DNA of 64,000 nt from Himantopus leucocephalus (taxonomy: Eukaryota > Chordata > Aves > Charadriiformes > Recurvirostridae), in NCBI GenBank assembly GCA_003993805.1, contig RSEF01000005.1, positions 16,069,932 through 16,133,931 of the forward strand, in the 5' to 3' direction. Numbering within the stretch: position 1 is the stretch's first letter; each line of letters starts with the position of its first letter. The translations under genes and the position numbers were made by a program. This document shows, one piece after another, positions 1-13,880 of this stretch. The notes beneath the pieces were generated by a model. The model saw nothing but the letters and a program-made list of their open reading frames with translations, did no database searches and was not told the origin of the DNA.

Positions 1-3000
1 TTTTCTCTTGGGGGCTGAGGGCTGGTGTTTGAGGAACCGGTGTTAACAGCGCTGTGGTTTTTCTGATGATGAAAGAGGTTGGAGTGTCGCCCTGTGTCCT
101 TGGCGTTTAAACGAAGCCGGCATGTGTTCAGCAGCGGGGGTTTTCATGCAACACTTCACTGCTGCGGCTCCAAAGGCGCTGCTAGCAATTAATGAGTTAA
201 GCTGCCCGTTTAAAATAATCCCCTCCACCTCCCCTAATGTGCATGGACCGATTGATCACCACCACCACCACACCCCCCCCCCGATTATCGTTTAGGGATA
301 AATGTTGCTCTCTGTGCTGAACGTTGGTTGTTTTTAAAGATTCCTGGTTATTTCCCTTATTGATAAATAAGTTCCTTCTCCTTCCTGCTCCCCCCTCCCT
401 TCTCTCCTCCCCCAGAATTAAATTCCTGAGCAACAGCAAAAGCTGATGTCAGTGCTTCAGCTTGCATTGGGGGAGCTCTGTGCACAGGTCAGTAATTTGC
501 GGTTTCGTTAGAAGGCAGGACGCGGTGCTGTGCTGTGCTGTGCTGTTCTGTTCTGTTAAGGATATTTGGATTTTTTTGGGCACGGATGCGTTTATCCTTC
601 ATCTTGCGGTAGTTACCAACAGCTCCCTGGTGGGAGCTGGGCGCTGCATAAGCATGTGTGGAAGAGACCGTCCCCGTCCCAAGCAGCTAGCGATGACAAA
701 TGCATTGGAACAGTTGCCAGAGGTTTAGGTCTCCCTCTGATTTGGGGTATAAAGGCAGACAACCCCCAGGAGACGGTTGGGATGCCCAAGAAGCCCTGAA
801 CAGGTAGCGCTGAGGATTGCGCCTGGCAGTCCAGGGGCCATATTAACCTTGAAAGCAGCTTGCCCGCCGTGGAGTGGTGTTTAACGTTCGCGTGCATTGT
901 CTCATCCTCCTGCGCTAAGGCGAAAGGCTCGGGGCACGGCTGCCTACGCGCCCAAACGCGACTGCGGAGAGCTTTGTTTTCAGAAGGACTCGATGCATGG
1001 GAATTGGCGCTTATGGGTTTGGCCTTACCTCTGTCAGACGGGGTTTGCTCGCGCTGTTGGAGGGCATCTGTGCCGGGAGGACTCTCTCTGCAGAAGAGGT
1101 TTGTTGGGGTTTTGGATCTGGCTGGGGGTTCCTGCGCTTGCTTTGGTTTTGCTTGTAACGGTTCCCAAAACGAAATAAGCTGCAGCACCGAGAAATCCCT
1201 CCTGGCCATAAAACCCTCCTGGCCATAGCTGGAGGTATTTGGAATTTTAAAATGCCTGCAAGGGCTTTGCAGGTGCCTTGTCCCCAATTTTGCCTGGCAC
1301 AGCCATGCTGGCAGAGCCTGGATGCGTAGGACTGTCCGAATGGCTGGGACCAGAGAGGACAGCTGGGTGCGTGAACAGCAGAAGGATGCCCAAATGCCTC
1401 TTTGCGATGGCAGTAGGCAGAAATTCCTACCCTCAGCCCATCGGCAACGTACTTGAGCAGCACAAACCTGGGGCTGGAGGGTCTCCTAGTCGAGATGGCA
1501 TCATCTCACACCAAAATGCTTTTAACCCAACAGATTTGCCCCCCATGGCTTTCAGTTGTCCCTGTCTTGACACCAGGTAGGGAGTAGGGAAGGAAAACCT
1601 GGATCTAGCATTGCTGTTTAAAATCTAGCCTCAGCTAGGCTTGGGAGAGCTGAGTAAAGTGGCCAGAGTCCGTAGGAGTGTTCACCAGGGGCTCTGCATG
1701 GAGATTATTCTTGCAAATACTGCACTGTGTATGTCTGCGGAGTGTGTTTTTGCTGGGTGCCAGGCACCTTGCTGAGAAAGCCACTGAGGTGCCTGCCTTT
1801 GGAGAGCTTAAATTAACCCAAAATTAAATGCAACGCCCCTATTACTACCAAAACACCCCCGAGGGCTGGGTAGGACTTTGCAGTAGTGTCTGTCCCACAC
1901 TCCCAAATTGGATCTCGGGAGGTGGAAGAAAACTAGCTTCTCCCCCTGCAGCCACATCCCCGCAAAAAGACCTCCCCAAAGGCTGGAAACCCATCGTGGT
2001 TCTGGATTTCTGAAATTGCTTCTCTTGTCATGAATATGAGCGAGTCTCCACTCCATCCCTACCCCAGCTACTTTAATCTACGTAAGAGATAGGGAGTGTG
2101 TTATAGGTGCTTTTCCTCTTTGGATTTGCTTCGTTGACTTTAAGTGAGGCTGTTCTTAGGGATCAGAGGTTAGTTTCTCTGGTGCGCAGCTCGGCTCCCA
2201 AAGCCCTGGGCGCAGGCAGGTGCAGAGCATATTAACACTATCAGGGATGGAAGGAGGAAAAGGAGGTGCTCCAGCGCTTGGCAGCCTTGATCTATGGTGC
2301 GGGCTCATAGGACGCTGCCGTCATACTGAAACAGCTCCAGCAAACTGAATCTTGTAGGGAAGGAGGTGATAAAGAGAAGGAGCTTGCAGATGCTGACTCC
2401 TCTCTGCCTGATAGGACAGTTGGGAGGTTGCACTAGGAGAGTTTGTAGACCTTTTTGCCCTCCGCTGTGGGTTTAATGGCAATGTTAAGGGGGAGATGGC
2501 TGCAGAAACACCCGGGTGCTCCCGGTCCTCCAAGCGCAGCCGCTGGGTCTCACCCTGCTCTTTTTCTTGCTGCTATGCAGAGAAACTCCTGCAGCCAGAG
2601 CGACAATGCAATGCCGTCATCCTGTGGGGAAAGCTTCAGCGTGCATCCCCATGCCCTCTGGGTTTTAAAACCTGTTTTTCAAGCTTTACATTTCTTTCTG
2701 TGAAGATACACCTGTCCCACTTGATGCCGAGTGGGAAGGAGGCACCTGACGTAATTATGGGCAGGCTTGGGGAGGGTAGGTGAGTGGCCTGGGAGCATTC
2801 ATCAGATAAGAAGCTAAATGAGCTCTCCGCTCAAGATTTTCTCAGGCTTGCTCAGGAGACCTGGGTGTACTTCGCGTGCAGGGTTATAGCATAGCCAGGG
2901 GAATGTGAGGGGGGTAAAAACCGACTGTGCCAAGGTGCTCTGCACTAATGGTCTCAGGGGCTGCCCTCAAAGCCAGGCAGAGCTTGCAGCGCGATTAGTG

Positions 3001-4227
3001 GCAGTGCAGGTTCCCGTGGGGATGGTGTGTGGTGTATTGCACCCTGTTGATGGCGTGATGGCTTTGCCTGCTCCTCTGATGGAGGGGGGAGACTATTGGC
3101 GTGTGGATGTGGCACATCCCCATGGGAGAGATGCTCTGCCAGAAGCAGACCAGCAGCTGAGACCATAGTGGGACATAGCGAGCTCTGGCCATGGCAGGTG
3201 CCTTGGTCACCTCTTCTCCTCTTTAGCATCAGTTCATGGAAAGGAAAACAAGCTCTTATCTCTTGTTCTTCCAAGAGCTGTTTGTAGACTTTCTACCCCA
3301 AGCCTTTGGGTCAATGCTGTCCAAGAGGCTCCTTTGGCTCTCAACCATCTCTGCTTCGAGCAAGGATATTAAGATTAAGGGAGGGCCATGTTGGGGAGCC
3401 GTGTCCAACACACAGCCCTGCCCAGCACGTGCTGCAGACAGCCACGGCTCCTGTAGGATGACTTGCTCAATCTCTGCTATTTGTCCCTTCCTCTGAGGTT
3501 TTCTAGACCCAGCTGAGCAAGGTAGTCTCGGCTGGTGTGCAGGGGGCTTCTTCCAGTGCTTTGCCCAGAGCTGTCTGTGGGTTTTTTGCTGCTCTGGACC
3601 TCCGGTTTCCAAAAGTGACAGGTAGTGCTTGTTTGCATGATGCCTTGAAAGGATCGGTATTTCAGAAGCTAGGTGAAGTGGTAGCGCAGGCTGGGATCAG
3701 ATGAGAAGCTGGAGATGCTCACTGGAAACTGGAGAGTCTCCTAGCACAAGCAGGGAGCAATAACAGCACAGAATTGCAGGGACTGTGTTGCATGAAGGTG
3801 AAATAAGTGACTTAAGAGCATCCCAGCAACCTGCCTGGGTTTGAAAATCCTTCCTTGATTCTCTTTTTTCTTCCCACTCCTCTTATGCCTTTTTCCATGT
3901 TGTTTGCTGTGTGTGGAAAGCCCTCACTGTTCCTGTTTGCCCACCCCGATGTATGCGTTCATGTCTTGTGTGCCTTCATTGTACCTTTTTTAAACCAAGC
4001 CTTCAGGTCTCTTGGGGCAGGGACCTCATGTTCTTCAGGAATTTCTCCAGAGCCCTTCAGGGTGCTCTAGCAGTTTGCAAAAGATACTCTCCATGTAGCA
4101 TTTCTGCATGCTGAGTTATGGGGAGCGTAATTTCTGAGCCTACTGATGACTGGGAACAAATCATTTGGTGACCAGAAGGAAAAGACAACCTGTTCTGATA
4201 TTGACGTTAGCTCTCCTTTAAGGGAGA
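1..4227. other. Upstream flank or 5' intron, no gene recognised
   Basis: No frame here shows a recognisable protein, conserved motif or exon-like block. The open frames on both strands are short, overlap each other and have no domain character. CpG density is somewhat raised in the first 200 bases and around 900-1000, so the window may begin at the edge of a CpG island or first exon lying just outside it. That is inference only. Simple sequence includes a CAC/C-rich run near 257-282 and a TGCTG-type pentamer array at 525-557. This stretch may be an intron of the DUSP8 5' untranslated region or intergenic DNA, and the sequence alone does not decide. Confidence 0.5.
525..557 (+). repeat. Pentanucleotide microsatellite (TGCTG/TTCTG)n
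   Basis: About six tandem 5-base units are visible, the first ones GTGCT-type and the last ones GTTCT-type. The array is short and has diverged at its 3' end. No function is suggested. Confidence 0.85.
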
Positions 4228-4292
4228 GAGGGGTTGGATGAGATGAGCTCCTGAGGTGCCTTCCAACCTGAATTATTCCATGACTATTCCAT
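4228..4292 (+). mobile_element. CR1 LINE 3' end fragment
   Basis: The block beginning GGGTTGGATGAGATGAGCTC, followed by a CCTTCCAACC-type stretch and then ATTATTCCATGACTATTCCAT, matches the known 3' terminal layout of avian CR1 retrotransposons. In that layout a 'rGGTTGGAytAGATGA..ccTTCCAACC' core precedes a short degenerate ATTCTATG-like terminal repeat. Only the last 65 bases or so are recognisable, which agrees with the heavy 5' truncation typical of CR1. No reverse-transcriptase coding remains. The element is the best single clue that the host is a bird. Confidence 0.8.
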
Positions 4293-4495
4293 AAATACCC
4301 ACCATCCTGCTTCTCCCAGGCTTTTGTAAAATACCTGCTATTAGGCAGGGATGGTGAGGGGACGTGAAATGAGGTGGACCACTGCTTTGATCCTGCATGG
4401 AGATTCCAATGACAGCATGACCCTGGCATCCTCCCCTCCACAGCACACGTTCCTCCAGCCCTGTAATGATGCAGTGCGTCTTTCCGGTTCGTCTC

Positions 4496-4578
4496 TGCCT
4501 ACCCACGTTACTCATCCAGCATGTAGGTGAGCTGTGNTGCCTACCCACGTTACTCATCCAGCATGTAGGTGAGCTGTG
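4496..4578. repeat. 41-bp perfect direct duplication around a single N
   Basis: Positions 4496-4536 and 4538-4578 are identical and separated by one ambiguous base at 4537. Perfect identity with an N exactly at the junction is what results when two contig ends that overlap are abutted without merging. I read this as an assembly artefact and not a genuine tandem repeat, so the true locus is probably 42 bases shorter. Confidence 0.85.
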
Positions 4579-6170
4579 TGCCCGCATCCACAGCTTTTCG
4601 TCTCGCCTTTTTTCTTCTTTTAATAGGGGATTTAGTCCTTTGAGGAGTGCTGCTGTCTAAAGCTAGCACATGGTAATTTAGCTGATGCAGCAGAAGCTCT
4701 GGTAGAAATTTCAGTCGGTTTATTAGGTGATTGCAGGGGGTTTTTTTTGTCAAGCAAGACAAGTCCTTCCCACACATTAAACCTGCATCTGCTTAAATTA
4801 CACATCTCCCATTGAAATCCAGCCCCTCCTGGGTAATGCCAGGCAATCTTTGCTCCAAACAAAGAGGGTCCATCAGTCTCTGGGGCTGTTGAAAAGAAGC
4901 AACCAAGAAGCATCTACAGCATCCGATTGTTTTTGCGTTGCCTCTAACGACCCTCATTTCCAAGCTTGCGATGGCAGCCTGGTCCTCCTTGAGCCATAGC
5001 TTGAGTGGAGTTATTCATGCCATCTTCATCTGCCTTGGCCGGCAGCCCTGCGTGGGGAGCGGATGGGCACAGCCTGAGCCTCGCTTGGCACTTGAGGCTG
5101 TTGAGTAGAGGGCTGATGCGGAGAGGGTGCCAGCACTGCCGACTTGTGAGCTAGCCTGTGAAAAACTGCGTTAACCGCTTTGCTGCTGTCAGTGGACCTT
5201 GCAGAGATGTCTCCGGCAGCTTTGCTAGCCTGGCGGGGCTGAGACCCAGAAGCCAAGCGAACCCAGAGCTCTCCTTTACACCTTATTGCTTACTGCAGGT
5301 TCAGCTCTTCTGGTGGAAAGTCAGAAGGACACGGCAGGGCAGGAAGGTGACCCAGAGGGACGAGCCTCCAGCCAAAACTGAGCCAGGGCTGTCTGAATTA
5401 CTCTGTGAGCTGGTGAAGGGACAAAACGCTTCCCGCACACCGAGCGAAGTTGACTGCTGCAACAAAACCCGAATGCAAATCTCTGACTGGGCAGAATCTC
5501 CCCAGACACATCCTTTTGTAAAGCACTTGCATTGTACCATTAAAAATAGATCGGCGTGTTCTCCGCTTGCTTGCTGAATGCTGATGCCTGTAATTCTGTG
5601 TCATCCTCGCAATCCCTTCTGCTTTGAGCTTGGCTGCCTCTTTGTCTGGCACCTGAGCAAGGTTCATTCAGCAGTAACTCATAAAAAGATAAGTGTGAGC
5701 TCTCTTGGAGCCTAGCAGGACAGGCAGGAGGGTGAGGAGGACTGAACTGATCTTACTCAGCTGAGGGGTCAACCAGCAGCCCTGAAGGGGCAAAGCTTGG
5801 AGTGATCAACCAGGCTTTCTGTTGCATGATGCAGACGCAGAGATGAGTGAGACGTGCTGGCGTGGTAACGAGTTAGAAGATGTTGAAGCTCTAGGTGGAT
5901 GTCATGATGTATCTCTGGGTTTTTTTTAAACTGGGGTTAAATATATATATATATCATGCTTTAGTGTCTGCCTGGAGTTGGTGAGGGGAATATTGCTGCT
6001 TATTTCCCCCAGTGAACGAGTTCATCTGGTTTGTCACCCACAATAGCAATGATGATATGGGTTAAGAGAGAAGGCCCATGTTACGAAACACTGCAATACA
6101 CAGTCTCGGGGAAGAGGCTAGGCTGTAGGATTTCGTACACGAAGAGCTATGGCATCTGACCAGCAAGCCG

Positions 6171-6208
6171 TGGCTCAGAGTGGTCAATATGGCTCAGCGT
6201 GGTCAATA
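6171..6208. repeat. 19-bp tandem duplication
   Basis: Two adjacent copies of TGGCTCAGAGTGGTCAATA are present, differing at one position (AGAG versus AGCG). This is a small local duplication with no evident role. Confidence 0.85.
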
Positions 6209-9200
6209 GGCATGTGCTTGTCTGGGGTGGTGGGGATGGAGGAAGACCTGCAAAACACTTTGTTTGACCCCTGTGTCACCTCAGATTAACCAAACAAAAC
6301 CACTTAGTAATGAATCACAGCCCCCCAGGGAAAAGGAGAGAGTGGGGCAGGAACATCACCTTGGGCTTTGCCTGTCTTGTGTGTTTTTTCTAGATAAAGG
6401 TAACTCCTTGGAACCTGGAGCCGCCACCTCCTCGTGGCTGTCATCAGAGGTAGAGCCTGAGCTGACAAGTGCTAATTCATCCCAAACCTGTGAGCAATTT
6501 AGCTATTGTGTGCATATAGGAAACCTAGCAAGTCTTGAACCAGGTCAGAAAAGACTTGCAAAGCCTCTGTTACTGCCCCGGGGGATGTCTCATCCCGTGG
6601 AAAAGCAGCATAGCCCCTTGCGTTTGAGTTGAATTCTGGGTCTCCTAAGGAGGGTCAGAGTTTCAGCAGGCGTAGGGTGGCGTAACTGTGGACATTGGCC
6701 TCTGCTGGCTGGGAGACCTGTGCTGGGATCTGCACCTGCACCTCAGTTTGCACTGATTATCGTCAGAAACTGCGTAAAATCTGCCAGGCGGCAGCGATAT
6801 CGTTGTTCTTCAGTGAGGCCAGGGGTCCTATTTGTCATTTAAAAATGACACCGCTCTGGGCAGGTGCCAGCGGACTGCCCCTGTGTTTGCTAGGTGCTTG
6901 CTTCACCAGCCTTGGCCTCACCCGTGACTGTCCCTGGCGCTCTGCTGAGATGGACAAACTGATGTCACTTGGGATTGTCCTTAAGAAGTGAAATGCTGGC
7001 GTATTTATCTGCAGCCTTGAAAAACCACAGCTTAATCCTGTGCTTTCTTTCACTTAGCATGTAGGTGTTGTGGGAAAATAGTACGCAGGTCCTGGAGACC
7101 CTTTGGGAGACTGCAGATGCAGCAAGGAGGTATTTAAGGTGTTTGGTGTCCTAGGAGGAGAGAGCTGGACCAGCCCTGCAGAAGTATCTAACTGCATACC
7201 TTTCTGGGCTGCCTCTGTCTGCTCTTGTGGCAAAAAGGCAAACAAGCTACTGCAGATCCCCAAGATAAGCCTGCTGGCCCCATGGGGTCATGCAGCAAAC
7301 GATGGGGATATCAGGCAGTGAGCAGCAAGGGCTCTTGAAGCATCAGTAGGACTAGATTTCCCTTCTCCAGTGTGACATGTCCTCTGTGATGTATGCCAAG
7401 CTGCTCAAAGCAGAAGGTGCTTTCAGCTCTGAGATGCAAGCCTGGCCAGCTCTTGGCTTGGCAGGGTGAGGGTGGAAATGGGATAGCTTTGGTATTAGAA
7501 AGCAGCATGCTTGGGAGCTCCATCCTCAGCGTGGGCAAAGGCAGCGATTAAATAGCTGGCTTGTCATGGATAACCTTTGGTCTTGGCTTTTGTAGGCTTT
7601 AAAATGAAAGCTTTTGTTTATACTGAAGGGGAAAACCATATAAATAATATTAAAAGCACAAGTCTAATAGAAGGAGATACTGGTCTTATCATCTAGACTC
7701 CAGCTAAATTCCCTTCCCTGCTGTCCCCGTTGGCTTTTCCTGATCGATCTCCTGACTGACCACCATGACTGAGGTCAGAAATTTATCTGAGAATGGCCAC
7801 TTTGCAAATCCTTAAATGTACCTGGGTGGCTTTGGTGGAAGCAGGGTAGGAGGCGATTACATTTGCAGTCATAGCCCATCCAAAGCTGCTGGCACAACAT
7901 CAGGTGGTGGGAGGGGATGAGGGACCCCTTCGCTTGGCTCAACTGCAACCAGAAGACCCAGTCTGCCTTGCAGGGTGAGGGGTGCATGGGAAAGACTCCC
8001 TTGCAGCTGGATATGACTTGTCTCCTTTCCTTTCATCCTTTTCCTTCATTCCTGTCTGCGGCTCAAGCGTGAGCAGCCCCTGAGCTGCCCCATGCCGCCA
8101 GCAACGTACCCGAGTCTGACGACCCCCATGCCAGCGCTGCTGCGTGCCTCCACGCCACGTCCCTCATCCGGTGTGAATGCACCATCTGACGCTTTGCTGA
8201 AGGACATCCTGGTCCTTCAACCACGTCCTCCAGTGGAAAACACCTCCTGGACCGAGGGCTGCAGGTGCAGAGGGGAAATGGGAGGCATGGGGAAGTGAGT
8301 AGGTGCTGCTCAGGCATGTGCAGCTCCCTGCAGGGCTCCCCACCATGCTGCTTCCAGCCTACAGGAATTGAAAGGAGACTGCGGCATAGAAAGGAGGAGG
8401 GGAAAAAAAAATTAAAAATCATGAGATCAGCAAGCAGCTGGGCCTGAAACCCTGGCAAAGGTGCAGTGGCTGCCTCCTGGTGATGTGATGTGGGAAGCAG
8501 GGGAGGCTGCCCCTTCCGAAAGCCCTCGCTGCACAGGGAGGGGGTCTGCAGGGACTCCCGTCCCAGGGAAAGGATGCCTGCGGTGTGTAGGGAGCAGATG
8601 GGGATGTGAGATCAGCGTGGATGAGGCTCGGGGGGGAGTCCTCTGTCTGCCTTGGAAAAAAACCCTTTGGGTCTCAGGAGGTTAGAGCAGGGCAGCAGAC
8701 TGCATTGCCATCTCCCCTACATCTTCATACTGCTGGGACTCGGGAGATGTCACTCCTCCCCATCCTTGACATTTACTGGGGAAAGGTGGACCAGCAGACT
8801 TCACGTCTGGGTTAGTGGATGTGGTTAGTGGTGTTTTCCAAGCCTTGTTTTAAGGAGCAAAAGGAAAAAAAACACCCTCAATTTTTCCATCGTCAAGCAG
8901 AGAAATCTTTTATGCTGCCTTTTAAAGGGACCTTGAGTAGCTGCTAAGAAATCATCAGCGGTTACATCACCTCCAAAGTGGTTACTGCAGGCACCTGACA
9001 GCTTTGTCCCGCTGCCACCTTGGGGGATCATTAGTGCTCCGCATTCCTTGCCCTTGGAGAAAGCCTGCATCTCTTGCTGGGAGGGGGAACCCGCTACACA
9101 GTTTATGATGCTGTAAGTGGCAGAAGGGGATCAGCAGATGGGCTGCGTTTCACAGCAGGTGGGATAGAGCAGGGAGACACATCCTGGAGTTTCCTAACCC

Positions 9201-10893
9201 CATCCCGTTTGCTAAGCTGGGTTCATCAGCCAGTGCAGGACCTGAGCATCTTTCTAGGAGTGAGCCAACGGCGCTGCAGTAGCATTGCCTGAGGCCGGAG
9301 ATGCAGCCGTTGCCTGGCAGCTGCAGGTTTCCAGGGAAACCAGAGGTGCTAACTTGTTAATGAGCCCCACGTCCCTGATTGCTGCTGCAAAATAATAATA
9401 ATTAGTAATAGGCCCGTGATTTAGGAATCCCTCAAACAGCATGAGCCTGCCGAGGGGAGTTCGCTAAGTGCTGAAGCACTTGAAAGAAATGAGGGGATGG
9501 GGAGGAAAAAAGGATGGGAGGCTTAGCAAAAGTGCCGTGTTTTACATCTTAATAAGCATCTGGAGAGCTGGGGGACGGTGGGGTCTTGCCAGCATCCCAG
9601 CGGTAAGCCTGGGGCTAGTGGGAAGGCTGACCTGGATGGATGGAGGAGCCTGGCCAGGCAGCATCTCGCTGCAGGGCTCAGAGGATACGGATATTTCCCC
9701 AGGTGGGCTGCAGGGGGAAAAGCCAGATCACTTAGCTCAGTTCTGCTGGGTCCCCAGTGGAGATGGCAGTTCTTTGGGAATGGCTACTTTCATGGGTTAC
9801 TTGGGATAAACGAGCAGGCGTTTCTCTGTGGTGCTCTTATCCCTTGGTAAACTCGAGATGGAGGTGCCACCAGCAGAGCATGCTCCTGGGATGAACATCA
9901 CAGGGAGTGTGCTGTAGATCCAGTGGTGATGAAAAGGTGTTCATGGGATCAGAGCTGCCTCCCACAGCAAAGCTGGCCTGCCCAAGGCAGCAAGGGGAGC
10001 ATCTCCTTAACTGGACTGTGTGTGGAAGGCAGAGCTCTCCAGGATACAACTACTAGCTTGGTGCGGAGTGGTCATGCCGGTTAGTGAGGTTTATGGTTGC
10101 TACAGAGACATGGTGGCCTTCCAGTTGATGTCTCCAGTACAAGAGAAGCCAGATCTGCGCCCTTCCCATACCACATCTCTCAGCTGGGGGCCTGGTGCAA
10201 GACAAGAAATTGAGGGAAGTGGCCTCCACCTCGGTGACCTGTGTTGGGCCGGCACAGGGATAAGTTCCTGTGGTCTGTCATGCCATGCAGATAGATTCAG
10301 ACTGGGGTGTATTTTGCATTTTCTTGCTGTCTCGCCTGGCCTGACCAGAAGAGGGTCACAGCCAGGTTGAACACTTGCTCTTAGCCCGGCTTGCACACAT
10401 CTCTGTCATGCTTGTGACTCCTGTGGCCAGCACCCTTCACCTGACATGCACGTCCGTGGAGGTGATGCTGGGGACAGAGTCCCAATGAGCGGGCAGTTGG
10501 CCCAGCCTGTGTGCTAAGCTCTGCCCATCTTTCTGTCCCTCAGCTGCAGTGGGGCCTCTCCTGCTTGGCTGTCCCCATTCAGCTAAGCCATGGGCCACCT
10601 CCTCCTTACAGGCACTCCAGGGAGAGGTGGGATTAAAGGATTATGGTAATGTTCTTCAGGAACACTCAAGAAGATTAAGATGGCTTTAATAAACTGATAA
10701 GAGAGGGACACAGCTATGTTTCTGAAACCCTAATTTAGGTTCCAGGTTAACCTTTTCCCTGGTCTCCTGTCACCATGGTGAAAAGATCTTTTACTTCAGC
10801 AGTGCTCCATGACTGTGCCTGTTCCTTCAGTTTTCCTTTTGAGCGATCTGAGCAGAAGCAGAAGGACATCTTCCTTCCTTCTCTGGTAACCTT

Positions 10894-10927
10894 CCCAGGT
10901 ATTAGAGCTTCCCAGGTGCTAGAGCTC
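10894..10927. repeat. 17-bp tandem duplication
   Basis: Two adjacent copies of CCCAGGTATTAGAGCTT are present, and the second carries three substitutions. It is a small local duplication without an evident role. Confidence 0.8.
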
Positions 10928-13880
10928 ATTCTTCTCAGAGACCATCTCACGCACAGCCACTGTGAAGGTTTTGTAGGCTCTGCTGGTACCTGGGGTACCT
11001 GTTAACTGGGGACGAACCCGCCACCCCTCAGTCTGGCTTCAAAATGTCCTGTGGTTGGTGGCAGAGAAGAGGCTCATCTGCCTTTGACCTGGCTGGACAT
11101 GCTCTTAGAGAAGTGTCTTGGGTCTAACGCCAAGGTTTACAGCTCCCTACAACCACAATGAGTCAGTCATCTCCATCCCCCAGAAAGGCTCCCAGAAAGA
11201 GGGGCAGAATGGACCAACCTTGCTCTACCTTCCCCCATGGCTTTCAGGTGGAGCTGGGAGTGGGACCTGGCTGATGTGTCACACATGTCTGCCACCAGGT
11301 CCACCTGGGCATGCTGGAGCGGGCGTTTATCCGGTTCTGCAGGAGGGCGGCTGTTAGCTAAGCTGGGAAGCCTCTTCATCTGTCTTCTCCAATCTCTTCC
11401 ACCCAAGCTCCCGGTCATCTGCCAGAACTTCATGCACGGAAGGCGTCTTCTGAACGAGTTTCTCTCAGAGCAGTTAGGCAATCAAGGATCTGTTATCTTT
11501 CCCAGACCTCTCTATTTGTCTTTGAGACCCCCAAAGCTTACCCCTTGCTCATTATCTGGAGAGCAGATACCGTGTTATCTCCGGATGTACTGTGCAATGT
11601 GACCCCCCATGTTGGATCACTCCTTCCTCCCACTTCAGTCTTTCACTCTCATCCCTCTGCCACGGTATTATCCCCATCTTTTTTTGTCTGTCGACTCTCT
11701 GCATTCCCTTTTTATTTCTTGAATGTAATTGGAAGAGCCAAGAAGAATGTACAGCCTGGTGTCCTGATGGGGAAGGGAGGCAGAAAGTGATTTGGGGAGT
11801 GGGGTGTGAAAGGAAGACGAAGGGGAAAAGCTGGCTAATTTGCATCCTTTCTGAGTGCCCTGGCTCTATAGCCAGGGTACAGCAGGGGGTCTTCTGGCAA
11901 GGCGGTAGCGACGTAATGAGGTGTGTCATATCCCAGCAGGAGCCAGCCTCGCTCCCCCTCAGACCCCCTAATTAGAACTGTTTCAATTTTTAAGCCCCCC
12001 TGGAGGAGTGCTGGGGGGAGGAGGGGGGAGCGGGGTTCCTGTGGCGGGGGGACCACCAGCCGCCCACTGAGGGGGCAGCTCTAATTGGAGTTGCTGTGAG
12101 GAGCCGCAGAGCGATACAAGCTCGCCGTGGGGCTGGGGACAGCGATGCCGTAGTGCCACGGGGCTGCCAAAATGCTTTGTGCCAGGAGGGGCCATCACTA
12201 TTGCAGCTCTTAGGGGATTCCCCCCCCACCGAGTTTAAATTAACGCGTTGGCAGAGGCAGCAGGGATGTGATACAGGGGCAGGGGAGAATCGCACGTCCT
12301 ATTGCGGCCTCGTATTGGGAGCTTGGATCCTGAGGCTGAAGCCTGGGACATCTACCCCCTGCTTTGGGAGGTAGGTCTGGTAGCCCAGGGAAGTTGGGGC
12401 TGTTAATGCTGGAGTCATGAGCCAGAGCAAATGCTGGAACCCCCATCCTCATATTCTGTGGCTTTCCATGCTTTTCCTGCAAGCTGGCTGTGTTCTCCAG
12501 GTTTGGTGACTGGTAACTGAGGTCCCTGTCATTTCACCCAGTAGCATGTCCTACCCAAGCATCCCTTTTGTGTCCTGAGTTACCATTGCAGTAGGTGCCT
12601 GCACTGCAGGGGCTTCAGGTGTAGGAGCTTCCAAGAACTGCTGGCTTACTTGGATCAGAGTGACTCGTAAGCCTCCTCTAGTCCATGGACCAAATCCTGG
12701 CCCTGCAGAAGTCAATGAAAACCTTTACGCTGCCTTTTCAGGCATGGTATTCATAGTCCTCCTAATTTAGATGCATTAAAGCTTCCATGGAACAGCTTGT
12801 GGGTTCTCTCTAAAACATCGTCTGGCAGGAACAAGAGGAGCCTGGTAATAGCCCAGGCTTATTTTCTGAATGACTGCAGTGGCATTAAAACCCAATGCCA
12901 TTAAAACATGCCTGCCTAAAACGTGTACCATTAAAACCTAAGAAGACACCCTGAGCTGAATGCCCCTCAGCCTGCCTATTGCTCTTACAGACCCCATGGG
13001 CTGGGCATGGACGAAGCTTGTTCTTCTGGTTGTGCTTCAGAGAGCACCAGGCTCGACCCTCCATAGCTCCTACAATGGAGCCCAGATACGTAGCCCTGTG
13101 TACGAACCCCCTTTCAAAGTCTGTGCAACTTAGATGCTGGAAAGCAGTAGCCACTTCGGGGCTATCTCAATCCAAGTACAGCTTCCCAGGGCCTCTGCCT
13201 TAATGCCTGGCCTGTTTCTTGAAGGCAGGAGTGAAGGTCAGCTCGACTTCTTGGCTTCCAAGAGAGGTCATCTCTTGACTTGCCAGGAGGCAAGCTGGCA
13301 GGATACCCATGAGCAGGCTCTGATAAAAAGGCAGGTGAAATCCAGTGTGAAGTGGTGGACGCGGGTGAGCAAACCTGATTTGGTGGTGTGTCTGATGGGT
13401 CCCAAACTGGCTATTACCATGCGGCAGCAAAACTTCAGAGCTGAGCTAAGCTGCTTCTGTGAAACCATTAGCTCTGTGCTCAGCAGAGGTCAGGAAAAGC
13501 AAATTGGTTGTGAGGAGCTCTTGCGCTGGGAACAGGGAAAGGAGGAGACATCTTGCCCTGTGCAGATCCCTGGTGTGCCTGCCTCTCAAACACGGCACGT
13601 CGGGACTGGCCAGCATGGCAAAAGGCGTCTCTGCAACAGGCAGCTCTGTAGATGCTCTGACCTGAAAGGTTCCTAAACGAGGTCTAAATGCAGTGAGAAC
13701 TGTGGGGAAGGTGATTAGGGAACGGACATGCGTGGCCTCTTCCAGTGCAAGTAGTAAGGGTCACTCAGAGGAGCTATTGGTTAGCAGATTTGGAGCAAAC
13801 CAGGGGAATGACTTCTTCAGCGTAGCTGGAAAACCGTTCTGCTCCCTGCCACTGGCCACTGTGCCTGTTAAAAGCTGACA

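Larger units (their letters stand above)
4579..13880. other. Non-coding stretch upstream of the DUSP8 start exon
   Basis: I find no recognisable coding exon. The sequence is ordinary vertebrate non-coding DNA with short open frames on both strands. Minor structure includes an AT dinucleotide run at about 5939-5954, a 19-bp tandem pair at 6171-6208 and a 17-bp tandem pair at 10894-10927. A weak match near 12683-12720 (CCAAATCCTGGCCCTGCAGA, then a GTCAATG motif) recalls an old amniote palindromic repeat but is too short to name. A non-coding 5' exon of DUSP8 may hide here, since the start-codon exon opens with a splice acceptor, but I could not pick one out. Confidence 0.5.

Noticed and set aside
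12683..12720. Possible amniote palindromic repeat (CCAAATCCTGGCCC...GTCAATG)
   Set aside because: The match is too short and single-sided to call without a repeat library.
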